Positions 7,424 to 14,953 of a stretch of DNA of 21,605 nt are shown piece after piece. The position numbers and the translations under genes were made by a program. Source of the stretch: Anaerococcus sp. (lineage in GTDB: Bacteria; Bacillota; Clostridia; Tissierellales; Peptoniphilaceae); assembly GCF_030825785.1 (NCBI RefSeq), contig NZ_JAPJPG010000028.1:1-21605 (forward strand). Direction: 5' to 3'. The notes under the pieces were generated by a model that did no database searches, was not told the DNA's origin, and saw only the letters and a program-made list of their open reading frames with translations. Each line of letters opens with the position of its first letter. The stretch's first letter is position 1.

Positions 7424-7545
7424 TAGATTTCTCCACGATGGTCGAAATAAGGGGGGGAGGTTGGATTCTTCTCCACCATGGTCGAAATAAGGGGAGTAGA
7501 CTTCTCCATTCCAGTCGAAGTAAGGGAATGGTCGAAATAAGGGGT
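7424..7545 (-). repeat. Array of A-family H3 half-elements
   Basis: Three to four copies of an H3 fragment, of the form ttctccaccatggtcgaaataagg with variations, occur at about 7425-7453, 7467-7494, 7501-7527 and a shorter one at 7528-7544. On the minus strand the arms are ATTTC/GAAAT in the first and ACTTC/GAAGT in the third; the second is partly unpaired. This array fills the space up to the DUF1846 promoter. The remainder of 7256-7580 holds no gene that can be supported. Confidence 0.7.
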
Positions 7546-7580
7546 GGGTGATCTCTAGTACAAATTTCACCTCACCAATC

Positions 7581-7609
7581 TTTTCATCTCCCCCAAATCT
7601 CGGTATAAT
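7581..7609 (+). promoter_or_regulatory. Promoter of the DUF1846 gene
   Basis: TTTTCA (7581-7586) and a perfect TATAAT (7604-7609) are 17 bases apart. The start codon is about 18 bases beyond the expected transcription start, so the leader is short and repeat-free. Confidence 0.6.
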
Positions 7610-7633
7610 ATTTAGATATGATTGGAGGATGAC

Positions 7634-9109
7634 GTGAAGAAAGCTTTTGATAATGATAAGTATATAAAATTGCAGTCGGAAAAGATCGAGGAGAGGATTT
7701 CTCATTTTGATAAGCTCTATATGGAGTTTGGGGGAAAGCTCTTTGATGATAGCCATGCATCAAGGGTCCTTCCTGGTTTTCTACCTGACTCAAAACTCAG
7801 GATGCTCTATAACCTCAAGGATGTTTGTGAGATAATCATAACCATCAATGCCAACGATATTGAAAACAACAAGATTAGAGGAGACAACGAGACCTCTTAT
7901 GATGCGGAAACTATAAGGCTAAAGGAAGCCTTCGAGGACTATGGATTTTTGGTAAATGGAATTATCATAACCCAATTTGATAACCAACCCAAGGCCGTGA
8001 AGTACCAAAAGTACTTGGACAACCTAGGAATCGCAAGTTACAAGACCTACGATATCCAGGGCTATCCAAACAACATCGACCACATTATCTCTAAGGATGG
8101 TTTTGGAAGAAATGAAAGAGTAAAGACCACAAGACCCCTAGTAGTAATCACAGGACCGGGACCTGGTTCAGGCAAGATGGCGACCTGCCTTTCCCAAATG
8201 TATTTGGACCACGAAGCAGGAATCAACGCAGGTTACGCCAAGTTTGAGACCTTCCCAATATGGAATATCGCCCTCAAGCATCCTGTAAATATGGCCTACG
8301 AGGCAGCTACAGCTAATCTCGACGATGTAAATATGATTGACCCTTACCATCTAGATGCCTACGGGGAGCTTGCAGTAAACTACAATAGGGACGTAGAAGC
8401 CTTCCCTATACTTAAGAAAATGTTCGAGAAAATCATGGGTTCTTGCCCTTACAAGTCTCCAACAGATATGGGTGTCAATATGGTAGGCTTTTGCATAGAA
8501 GACGAAGAAGGGGTGAAGCTTGCCAGCAAGGAAGAGATTATCAGAAGATACTACAATACCCTAGTTGACTTTAGATATGCCAAGGAAAGCTACCATGCAG
8601 TAGAAAAAATCGAAATGCTAATGAGTCAGCTTGAAATAAGCCCAGAAGATAGAACAGTCGCAGTAAAGGCGAGAGAAAAGGCGAAAAAGACCGGAAAAGA
8701 AGCCTTCGCTATTAGGCTTGAGACAGGAGAGATCATCACAGGCAAGAAAAGCGACCTCTTGTCAGCCCCATCAGCTGCTATCCTAAATGCCCTAAAGAAA
8801 CTTGGAAAACTTGATGACGACCTTCTCTTGATATCACCACATATCATAGAGCCAGTTTCAAATCTCAAGACCAAGTCCCTGGGAGGCAAGGAAACATCCC
8901 TATCAGCTAACGAAATGCTAATAGCCCTCTCAATCTCAGGCACAACCAACCCCCTAAGCCACATGGCTATAGAACAAATTGGGAAACTAAAGGGCTTAGA
9001 CGCCCACTCTACAGTCCTCCTAGAAGACAGCCAAAGATCCATGCTAAGAAAACTAGGCATAAACTTCACCCAAGACGCCTACCTAGGAAACGACGATTAC
9101 GAATACTAA
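7634..9109 (+). CDS. DUF1846 domain-containing protein
   Basis: This matches the conserved DUF1846 family of Firmicutes and related bacteria; its biochemical role is not established. The protein is cytoplasmic, without signal or membrane segments. A family-typical glycine-rich stretch, TGPGPGSGKMATCLSQMYLD, is at about residues 168-187, followed by GINAGYAKFETFPIWN. The first resembles a P-loop but lacks the standard spacing, so ATP binding is only a guess. The GTG at 7634 is chosen because GGAGG (7624-7628) lies five bases before it and VKKAFDNDKYIKLQSEKI matches the family's start; an in-frame TTG at 7622 would overlap the ribosome binding site. The resulting length is 491 residues, normal for the family. 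The gene is transcribed alone, between its own promoter and terminator. Confidence 0.9.
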   Translation: MKKAFDNDKYIKLQSEKIEERISHFDKLYMEFGGKLFDDSHASRVLPGFLPDSKLRMLYNLKDVCEIIITINANDIENNKIRGDNETSYDAETIRLKEAFEDYGFLVNGIIITQFDNQPKAVKYQKYLDNLGIASYKTYDIQGYPNNIDHIISKDGFGRNERVKTTRPLVVITGPGPGSGKMATCLSQMYLDHEAGINAGYAKFETFPIWNIALKHPVNMAYEAATANLDDVNMIDPYHLDAYGELAVNYNRDVEAFPILKKMFEKIMGSCPYKSPTDMGVNMVGFCIEDEEGVKLASKEEIIRRYYNTLVDFRYAKESYHAVEKIEMLMSQLEISPEDRTVAVKAREKAKKTGKEAFAIRLETGEIITGKKSDLLSAPSAAILNALKKLGKLDDDLLLISPHIIEPVSNLKTKSLGGKETSLSANEMLIALSISGTTNPLSHMAIEQIGKLKGLDAHSTVLLEDSQRSMLRKLGINFTQDAYLGNDDYEY

Positions 9110-9112
9110 AAC

Positions 9113-9133
9113 AAAGGAGCCAAGGCTCCTTTT
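9113..9133 (+). terminator. Rho-independent terminator after the DUF1846 gene
   Basis: AAAGGAGC pairs with GCTCCTTT around CAAG, giving an 8-bp perfect stem (9 bp with a 2-base loop), followed by TTTT. It begins three bases after the stop codon. Confidence 0.88.
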
Positions 9134-9162
9134 AAATTGCGGAAAAAGAGGGGAAAGAGACA

Positions 9163-9247
9163 AGAGATGTCTCGACTTACGCTCGACGGTAGTTTGCAGA
9201 TTCGAGGGACAGCCTGTTCGGATAGTAGAGGGCTGGAGAGGTCTCAC
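9163..9247 (+). repeat. A-family repeat with replaced core, copy A2
   Basis: The ends agree with the family (agagatgtctcgacttacgc at the start, gagaggtctcac at the end). The middle, from about 9188 to 9232, is unlike other copies and lacks H2 and the standard H3. It may be an ancient copy or one that exchanged its core. Confidence 0.55.
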
Positions 9248-9283
9248 GAGAAATAGTGAAAGAATAATTATTTAAAAGCTAAA

Positions 9284-9374
9284 AGAGATGTCTCGACTCC
9301 GCTCGACATAAGGGGGAAGGAAAGCTTGCTTTCCTACAACTTCCCTTGTTTCGACCGAAGTGGAGAAACCTCAC
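9284..9374 (+). repeat. A-family structured repeat, copy A3 (near-consensus)
   Basis: All three hairpins are intact: H1 with ATG/CAT, H2 with GGAAAGC (9319-9325) pairing GCTTTCC (9328-9334), and H3 with GTTTC (9348-9352) pairing GAAAC (9365-9369). An outer AAGGG/CCCTT pair encloses H2. It is followed by a 63-nt AT-rich spacer and B copy 3. Confidence 0.88.
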
Positions 9375-9437
9375 GTATTAAATTTGAAAAGTAGTTTATT
9401 ATATGCTATGAATTAAAGTTTATATTTCTATTAATCG

Positions 9438-9521
9438 CCATCTCGACAGAGCGAATGCAATGAGCGACGAGAGGTCTACAGTCTATGACGACATGTCAAT
9501 AATAAGGATTAAGTAATCTAT
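9438..9521 (+). repeat. B-family repeat, copy 3
   Basis: It begins ccatctcgacagagcgaatg, continues through gagaggtctacagtctatga to cgacatgtcaataataagg, and ends in taatcta. It is closest to copy 4. The next A element starts about nine bases later. Confidence 0.82.
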
Positions 9522-9529
9522 GAAAACCG

Positions 9530-9631
9530 AGGAGATATCTCGGCTTACGCTCGATATAAGGGGAAGGAAAGCTATGCTTTCCAACCCCGTTCCCTTATTT
9601 CGACTGAACGGAGTGAACGGAGAAATCTCAC
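9530..9631 (+). repeat. A-family structured repeat, copy A4
   Basis: H1 is ATA/TAT; H2 is GGAAAGC (9566-9572) with GCTTTCC (9576-9582) and a TAT loop; H3 is ATTTC (9597-9601) with GAAAT (9622-9626), both arms changed relative to A3. ATAAGGG/CCCTTAT pairs perfectly around H2. The H3 loop is longer, with a gaacggagtgaacgga duplication. Confidence 0.88.
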
Positions 9632-9696
9632 GAGTAAAAGTAAAACTATAATTCTTATAAATCTTACAATTAATCCATACCATACAATTATCGTTA

Positions 9697-9748
9697 ACAT
9701 CTCGACTACATTAGACATAAGGGGAAAGAAAACAAAGCTTTCTCTCCT
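9697..9748 (+). repeat. Chimeric B/A repeat fragment, copy A5
   Basis: It begins catctcgactacattagaca and runs into taaggggaaagaaaac. The start lies 66 nt after A4, where a B copy would be expected, and catctcgac fits B, but the following bases are of A type. H2 is degenerate and H3 absent. The LCP promoter starts about 30 bases further on. No gene is visible in 9134-9845. Confidence 0.55.
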
Positions 9749-9778
9749 TTAATCCCATAAAATTTTACATACATAATC

Positions 9779-9805
9779 TTGACAAGATCGCTAGCTTGTT
9801 ATACT
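9779..9805 (+). promoter_or_regulatory. Promoter of the LCP/cpsA-like gene
   Basis: TTGACA (9779-9784) and TATACT (9800-9805) are separated by 15 bases, shorter than the usual 17, but the -10 is of the extended TGnTATACT kind. The spacer carries ACAAG and CTTGT as an inverted repeat (9782-9786 and 9795-9799), a possible operator. Confidence 0.55.
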
Positions 9806-9845
9806 ATGATTCAGAGAAACATTTAATATATTATAAGGAAAGAAA

Positions 9846-11279
9846 ATGAAGAAATCAATTTTTACAAAAACTGTAGTCATTTTGGCTACCATAATCAATA
9901 TTGTATTCTTTTATTTCCTATACAAATACAAGATTCTCCCACACGCCTATAGACTGGCCATAACTGTCACTATCGGGATAATTCTTTGTATTTTTTTGTA
10001 TATAGGATTTATAAGAAAGAAAAACTCGAACGTATTGAAGGCTATCATAATCATATTCCTTCTACTCCTAAGCATAGGTGAGATCACCTTCCTATCCTAT
10101 GCCAACAAGTCTATCAAGACAGTTTCAGAAATCAACAATAAGCCTGTCAAGGATACCAACGAGATGAGCTATGTTGTATTGAAGGATTCTGAAATTAAAA
10201 GCCTTGCAGATATAGGAGATAAGGAAATCGCCACTGCAGGAGACATGGATAAGGACAATTCCTCCAAGGCCTTTGCCAAATATAAGGAAGATTATAAAAA
10301 GGAATTGACTGAAAGAAACTTCGACAACTATCAAGCTTCTGCCACAGCCCTTCTAGAAGGAAGCTCACAGGTTATGCTTCTTAATGAGTCCTTTAGGCCA
10401 ATCCTAGATGAGACAATCGAGGGATTTTCAGAGAAAACCCGTGTACTCGAGTCTGTTCTAGTGAAAGGTGTAGAGAAGAAGAAAGAAGATAAAAAAGAAG
10501 TCGCAGAGGATCAATCCTTCAACGTCTTCCTATCAGGAATCGACACATCAGGTAGCCTATCCAACGTATCAAGGTCCGATGTTAACATGGTCCTAAGTGT
10601 CAATCCAAAAGAGAAGAAAATTCTAATTACAACCATCCCAAGAGATACCTACCTATCCATAGGAGGAGAAGGGGATAAGTACGATAAGCTAACCCACGCG
10701 GGTCTTTACGGAGTGGACACCTCTATAAGGAGTGTAGAGGCCCTATTAGGTATCAAAATCGATTACTATGGCAAGGTCAACTTCACCACCCTAGTAGAGC
10801 TAATAAACGCCCTAGGAGGAATCACAGTGGACAACCCAACAGCCTTTACCTCAACCCATGGAGGCTATGACTTCCCTCAAGGAAAGATAGAAATGGACGG
10901 AGACATGGCGCTAGCCTTCTCCAGAGAAAGATACAAGCTAGAAGAAGGAGACTTCGATAGGGGGAAAAACCACACCCGAGTCCTAACAGGAATCATAAGG
11001 AAGATGCTAAGCACAGAAATGCTATTAAACTTCAACCAAATAGCAGACATAGCCCTAGAATCAGTCAACACAGACGTGCCATATGAGAAGATGATAGAGC
11101 TAGTCAACAAACAACTATCCGATGGAGGCGAATGGCAAATAGAAAGCGAAGCCCTAAAAGGAAAAGGAACCATGGACCTTGACTCTTACCTAATGCCAAA
11201 TGCGAGCCTATACATGATGGTCCCAAGCAAGGACTCCATAGAAAATATTCATAATAATATAGTGGAAAACAATAAGTAA
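9846..11279 (+). CDS. LytR-CpsA-Psr (LCP) family protein, CpsA type
   Basis: LCP enzymes move undecaprenyl-linked glycopolymers (teichoic acid, capsule) onto peptidoglycan at the outer membrane face. Three membrane segments lie at about 8-27, 36-55 and 63-84, the CpsA layout. An extracellular accessory region (about 95-205) comes next, then the LCP domain from about 225. D233 in SGIDTSG, the arginine and aspartate of SRSDVN, the IPRDTY motif near 265 and the FSRERY/GDFDRGKNHTRVL block are the expected pyrophosphate-binding and catalytic residues. The length of 477 is normal for this subtype. GGAAAGAAA lies before the ATG. The attached polymer is probably made by the locus further right, but that link is inferred from proximity. 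A repeat follows one base after its stop codon. Confidence 0.9.
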   Translation: MKKSIFTKTVVILATIINIVFFYFLYKYKILPHAYRLAITVTIGIILCIFLYIGFIRKKNSNVLKAIIIIFLLLLSIGEITFLSYANKSIKTVSEINNKPVKDTNEMSYVVLKDSEIKSLADIGDKEIATAGDMDKDNSSKAFAKYKEDYKKELTERNFDNYQASATALLEGSSQVMLLNESFRPILDETIEGFSEKTRVLESVLVKGVEKKKEDKKEVAEDQSFNVFLSGIDTSGSLSNVSRSDVNMVLSVNPKEKKILITTIPRDTYLSIGGEGDKYDKLTHAGLYGVDTSIRSVEALLGIKIDYYGKVNFTTLVELINALGGITVDNPTAFTSTHGGYDFPQGKIEMDGDMALAFSRERYKLEEGDFDRGKNHTRVLTGIIRKMLSTEMLLNFNQIADIALESVNTDVPYEKMIELVNKQLSDGGEWQIESEALKGKGTMDLDSYLMPNASLYMMVPSKDSIENIHNNIVENNK

Positions 11280-11320
11280 AGAGATGTCTCGACTACGTTG
11301 GATATAAGGGGTGGAAGGAA
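11280..11320 (+). repeat. Truncated A-family repeat, copy A6
   Basis: The first half of an A element starts directly after the LCP stop codon. H1 reads ATG/TAT (G-T wobble) around a TCGA/TGGA stem. It breaks off at GGAA, the ascending arm of H2, where a complete copy begins. Confidence 0.7.
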
Positions 11321-11414
11321 AGAGATATCTCGACTACGCTCGACATAAGGGTAAGGATGGAAAGCTAGCTTTCCTACCCCTTCCCTTGCTTCGACCAACG
11401 TGGAGAAGCCTCTC
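11321..11414 (+). repeat. A-family structured repeat, copy A7
   Basis: H2 is the perfect palindrome GGAAAGCTAGCTTTCC (11359-11374). H3 is GCTTC (11388-11392) with GAAGC (11405-11409), a paired variant not seen in other forward copies. H1 has one A-C mismatch (ATA/CAT). The copy ends in cctctc rather than cctcac. Confidence 0.85.
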
Positions 11415-11476
11415 GCATTACAAGTAAATTATATTACACTATAAACCTTGAAATATAGTAGTTCACACAATTACCA

Positions 11477-11562
11477 CCACCTCGACAGAGCGATTGAAAT
11501 GAGTGACGAGAGGTCTACAGTCTATGATGACATGTAAATAATAAAGATTATTTTATCTACAA
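11477..11562 (+). repeat. B-family repeat, copy 4
   Basis: It begins cacctcgacagagcgattg, passes through gacgagaggtctacagtcta, and ends in catgtaaataataaagatta plus a tctac tail. It starts 62 nt after A7, and the next A copy follows about seven bases later. Confidence 0.82.
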
Positions 11563-11569
11563 AATCCAA

Positions 11570-11664
11570 AGAGATATCTCGACTACGCTCGATATAAGGG
11601 GTAAGGTTGGAAAGCTTGCTTTCCTACTATTTCCCTTGTTTCGACCAACGTGGAGAAACCTCAC
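11570..11664 (+). repeat. A-family structured repeat, copy A8 (near-consensus)
   Basis: H1 is ATA/TAT, H2 is GGAAAGC (11609-11615) with GCTTTCC (11618-11624), and H3 is GTTTC (11638-11642) with GAAAC (11655-11659). Its start lies 249 bases after that of A7, the same step as A3 to A4 (246). Confidence 0.88.
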
Positions 11665-11728
11665 ATATTACTTTAAAAAACAATTAATTTTCCACTTCGG
11701 AATACAGCAGAAATCACATAATCTCCCG

Positions 11729-11803
11729 CCATCTCGAAGGAGGCACGACTGAGAGATCTGCAGTCTATGACGACATGTAAATAACAAAGATAATTTAATC
11801 TAC
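11729..11803 (+). repeat. B-family repeat, copy 5
   Basis: It begins ccatctcgaaggaggcacga, runs through ctgagagatctgcagtctat and the gacgacatgtaaataacaaa core, and ends in taatctac. It starts 64 nt after A8. The left part agrees with copies 1 and 2, not 3 and 4. No further A copy follows before murJ, and no gene is visible in 11280-11848. Confidence 0.8.
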
Positions 11804-11848
11804 ACAACCACCTAACTAAACAAACTATTAAACAAAAAAGGAAAAGAT

Positions 11849-13366
11849 ATGGGACACACCACAATCTTGTTGATGATTATTACAATTTTATCAAAAATAT
11901 TTGGCTTTGTCCGTGAATCTGTCATGGCAGCTGTCATTGGCGCAGGGGATATCAAGTCCATATACGTCACTGCCACCACAATCCCTGATATCATGATGTA
12001 CACGGTCATAACAGGGATTGTCTCTGCCTACATTACAGTCTACACTAGGATTCGTACGGACAAGGGAGAAAGTGAGGCCAATAGCTTTACCTCAAACCTT
12101 ATCAATGTCCTAATGGTCTACGGTGCTATTATCTTTCTTCTAATAATAATATTTGCAGGTCCCATATCTAAGATTTTCTCACCCAAGCTTATAGGCGAAA
12201 CCCACGACATGGCCACATCTTTTACTAGAATCATGGCGGTATCAATCTTTGCCTTTCTTTACTCTGCGGTCATCAGAGGCTTTCTCAACGCAAGAAATAA
12301 CTTCATCGACCCTGTCATTACGGAGATTATTCTTAATATCTTTGTCATATCTGCAACCCTTCTTACAGGAGTCTTCGATAATCCATATATTTTGATTATA
12401 GGAGCACTTATAGGAAACATCATTCAGTTTATCAGATTTCCATTTGCTAGCAAGAAAAAGGGCTTTTCTTATGAGAGGAAGCTCGACTTCAAGGATCCCT
12501 ACATCAAGTACCTCCTTGCCATCATAATTCCAATAATCATATCTAACGCTGCTAACAAGATCTCTGTCCTAATAGATAAGTCCATGGCATCAGGTATACT
12601 CGGTATCGACACAGTAGCCAAGGTATTCTACACAGAAAACATGCTCGACTTCATAGTAGAAGTTGTCACGATAAACATTGCCACCATTACCTTCCCCCAA
12701 GTCGCCAAACTTGGCAATGAAGGGAAAATCGATGCAATGAAGGAAAAGACTGCAAGCATCCTAATCCTAACTCTTGCCCTAGTAATCCCTGCCACCTTCG
12801 GAATGATGAGCCTAGCAAGACCGATTATTAGCCTAATCTACGAAAGAAACGCCTTCACGGCTTACGATGCAACCCTTGTCTCATCCCTCCTAGTCTCATA
12901 CGCACCCTACATTATCTTCATTACATTTATGAAAATAATTTCGAATAGCTTCTACGCAGTAGGAGACTCCAAGTCTCCACTTATAATAATCCTCATCCAG
13001 CAGGCTATAAATGTTACCCTCAACTGGACTCTAGCCAAGCAAATCGGCCTAGATGGAATAGGTCTAGCAACGTCTGTGTCGACTGCTATAGGAAGTTTGC
13101 TAATAATTTTTGTTTATTTCAAAAATTTTGGTAAAGTAAAAGATGGAAGAAATATGAAGTCCATAGGAAAAATCATCCTAGCATCGCTTCTTATGGTGCT
13201 TGTGGCGAATGGGTCTTTTGTTTTTCTATCGAATAAGGTATCTGATATCCTAGCCCTATTACTTACAATCTTGGTATCAGCCTTCGTTTATCTAATAATT
13301 ATATATAACTCAAATATTTGTGAGATAAATACTTTGATAAAGAAGCTTAAGGAGAAATTTAATTGA
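11849..13366 (+). CDS. murJ: MurJ/MviN family lipid flippase
   Basis: This is a polytopic membrane protein of the MOP superfamily, with about 14 hydrophobic helices over 505 residues. The N-terminal ILSKIFGFVRESVMAAVIGA and the following ATTIPDIMMYTVITGIVSAY match the MurJ pattern with the conserved arginine of helix 1. MurJ moves lipid II across the membrane for peptidoglycan synthesis. Because it stands between an LCP gene and a polysaccharide cluster, it could instead flip a polysaccharide repeat unit as a Wzx-like enzyme; sequence alone does not decide. An AAAGGAA ribosome binding site precedes the ATG. No clear promoter is seen, and a repeat array lies immediately upstream. Confidence 0.88.
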   Translation: MGHTTILLMIITILSKIFGFVRESVMAAVIGAGDIKSIYVTATTIPDIMMYTVITGIVSAYITVYTRIRTDKGESEANSFTSNLINVLMVYGAIIFLLIIIFAGPISKIFSPKLIGETHDMATSFTRIMAVSIFAFLYSAVIRGFLNARNNFIDPVITEIILNIFVISATLLTGVFDNPYILIIGALIGNIIQFIRFPFASKKKGFSYERKLDFKDPYIKYLLAIIIPIIISNAANKISVLIDKSMASGILGIDTVAKVFYTENMLDFIVEVVTINIATITFPQVAKLGNEGKIDAMKEKTASILILTLALVIPATFGMMSLARPIISLIYERNAFTAYDATLVSSLLVSYAPYIIFITFMKIISNSFYAVGDSKSPLIIILIQQAINVTLNWTLAKQIGLDGIGLATSVSTAIGSLLIIFVYFKNFGKVKDGRNMKSIGKIILASLLMVLVANGSFVFLSNKVSDILALLLTILVSAFVYLIIIYNSNICEINTLIKKLKEKFN

Positions 13367-13391
13367 ATATAAAAATTATGAGCAAATAATG

Positions 13392-13419
13392 TTTAAAATT
13401 TCTTTCAGCATTGTATAAT
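13392..13419 (+). promoter_or_regulatory. Promoter of the polysaccharide operon
   Basis: TTTAAA (13392-13397) and a perfect TATAAT (13414-13419) are separated by 16 bases. A leader of about 65 bases leads to the first start codon. No terminator is seen between murJ and this site, so some read-through from murJ is possible. Confidence 0.5.
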
Positions 13420-13490
13420 AGTTGTATAAAAATTGGTTTGTTTAATCTTAATAATTGGAATTTCGAGATAAAAGTATACAAGGAGAAAAC

Positions 13491-14942
13491 ATGTATAGGA
13501 AAGACACTGAAAGGTGGTTAGAAAATCTAGACTTAATATTCTTAGATATGCTATGCTTACAAATAGCATATATTCTAGCTTATGGTATAAGTGGCTATGG
13601 ACTTAACCCATACAATCAAACTATATATAGAAATATTGCCTTTGTTATTGAGTTGATAGATTTATTAGTAATATTTATATATGGAACTTTTAATTCAGTA
13701 TACAAGAGGGGATATTACGTAGAGTTTGCTGTTACCTTAAAACATGCTATGTTTGTGGTAGGTCTTGAGCTACTCTATCTATTTATGCTACAAGAAGGAC
13801 AAAACTTCTCTAGATTAAGTTTACTTCTAACATTTATAATCTACATAGTTTTAACTTACTTAGTTAGAATATATTACAAGAAGCATAAGAGACGTGAACT
13901 AAAAGAAGAGAAGAAGGTTAGACTTTTACTAATTTCAGATGAAGCAGGAACTAAAACTTTAATAGAGGATATTAGAGATAGTGTTCATAGTAGATATATG
14001 ATTTCAGGACTAGTAGTAACAGATAAAAATCTAGTTGGAACAACTATAGACGGAATAGAAGTTGTTGCTGATGAAGAATCTGTAGCTAACTATGTTTGTC
14101 AGGAATGGATTGATGAAGTACTGATAGTTTTAAGTGAAGACTCTCCCTATCCAAATGAGCTAATAGATAAATTAGTAGAAACAGGAGTTCCTGTTCATTA
14201 CAACGTGAGAAATATTGTCCAAGAAAAGGGCAAAAAACAAATTGTGGAAAAGCTTGAAGATTATGTTGTAATTACTACAAGTGTAAATTATGTATCTACA
14301 AGACAAGTTATGATTAAAAGACTAGTGGACATAGTTGCAGGACTTGTAGGATGTTTGATTACACTCCTTGCATGTATAGTTATAGGTCCAATCATATATA
14401 TTGCTTCACCTGGACCGATATTTTTTGCCCAAGATCGTGTAGGAAGAAACGGTAAGATTTTCAAAATGTATAAGTTTAGAAGTATGTACATGGATGCGGA
14501 AGAAAGAAAAGCTGAACTTATGAAAAGCAATCAATATGAGGATGCCAGAATGTTCAAGCTTGACTTTGACCCTCGTATAATTGGAAACAAAATCTTAGCC
14601 GATGGAACGAAGAAGAAGGGAATAGGAGACTTCATAAGGAAAACAAGTCTAGACGAATTCCCACAGTTTTTTAACGTCCTAAAGGGAGATATGTCTCTAG
14701 TAGGCACAAGACCACCCCTCCTCTCAGAAACAGCCCTATACGAACCCCACCATAGAGTGAGGCTTGCAATAAAACCAGGAATAACAGGCATGTGGCAAGT
14801 AAGCGGAAGAAGTAACATCACAGACTTTGAAGAAGTTGTAAAGCTAGACAGAGAATATATAGAAAATTGGAATATAGGACTAGATTTTAAAATTCTTCTA
14901 AAGACATTTTTGGTTGTCTTTAAGAGGGATGGATCGAAGTAA
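13491..14942 (+). CDS. Polyprenyl-phosphate sugar-1-phosphate transferase (initiating, WbaP/CpsE type)
   Basis: The enzyme puts the first sugar-1-phosphate onto undecaprenyl phosphate, starting the repeat unit at the inner membrane face. Four N-terminal membrane segments (within about 10-125) and a CoA-binding-3-like middle domain (about 130-250) precede a further membrane hairpin and the C-terminal catalytic domain. RVGRNGKIFKMYKFRSM, the D388-E389 pair in TSLDEFPQF, KGDMSLVGTRPP and KPGITGMWQVSGRS are the family blocks. The ATG at 13491, preceded by AAGGAG (13480-13485), is preferred over an in-frame TTG at 13455, giving 483 residues. The sugar (glucose or galactose most often) cannot be told. 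It is the first gene of the operon. Confidence 0.92.
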   Translation: MYRKDTERWLENLDLIFLDMLCLQIAYILAYGISGYGLNPYNQTIYRNIAFVIELIDLLVIFIYGTFNSVYKRGYYVEFAVTLKHAMFVVGLELLYLFMLQEGQNFSRLSLLLTFIIYIVLTYLVRIYYKKHKRRELKEEKKVRLLLISDEAGTKTLIEDIRDSVHSRYMISGLVVTDKNLVGTTIDGIEVVADEESVANYVCQEWIDEVLIVLSEDSPYPNELIDKLVETGVPVHYNVRNIVQEKGKKQIVEKLEDYVVITTSVNYVSTRQVMIKRLVDIVAGLVGCLITLLACIVIGPIIYIASPGPIFFAQDRVGRNGKIFKMYKFRSMYMDAEERKAELMKSNQYEDARMFKLDFDPRIIGNKILADGTKKKGIGDFIRKTSLDEFPQFFNVLKGDMSLVGTRPPLLSETALYEPHHRVRLAIKPGITGMWQVSGRSNITDFEEVVKLDREYIENWNIGLDFKILLKTFLVVFKRDGSK

Positions 14943-14953
14943 AAGGAGATTTT

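Noticed and set aside
6566..7545. Repeat array as a possible CRISPR locus
   Set aside because: Copies vary in length and sequence, spacing is irregular, and no cas gene is in the window. The repeats are dispersed hairpin elements.
7337..7756. 139-codon open frame on the minus strand
   Set aside because: It is made of repeat copies plus the antisense of the DUF1846 start, and has no ribosome binding site or recognisable domain.
8626..9069. 147-codon open frame on the minus strand
   Set aside because: It lies entirely antisense to the well-supported DUF1846 gene, with Ser/Phe-rich shadow-type composition.
9134..9845. Insertion sequence remnant in the 700-bp gap
   Set aside because: No transposase-like reading frame was found on either strand; A and B repeats explain most of the gap.
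13455..13490. TTG at 13455 as start of the initiating sugar transferase
   Set aside because: The ribosome binding site AAGGAG (13480-13485) lies inside this extension and points to the ATG at 13491.
13367..13490. Riboswitch or JUMPstart-type element before the polysaccharide operon
   Set aside because: The leader is short and AT-rich, without a recognisable aptamer or the JUMPstart motif.
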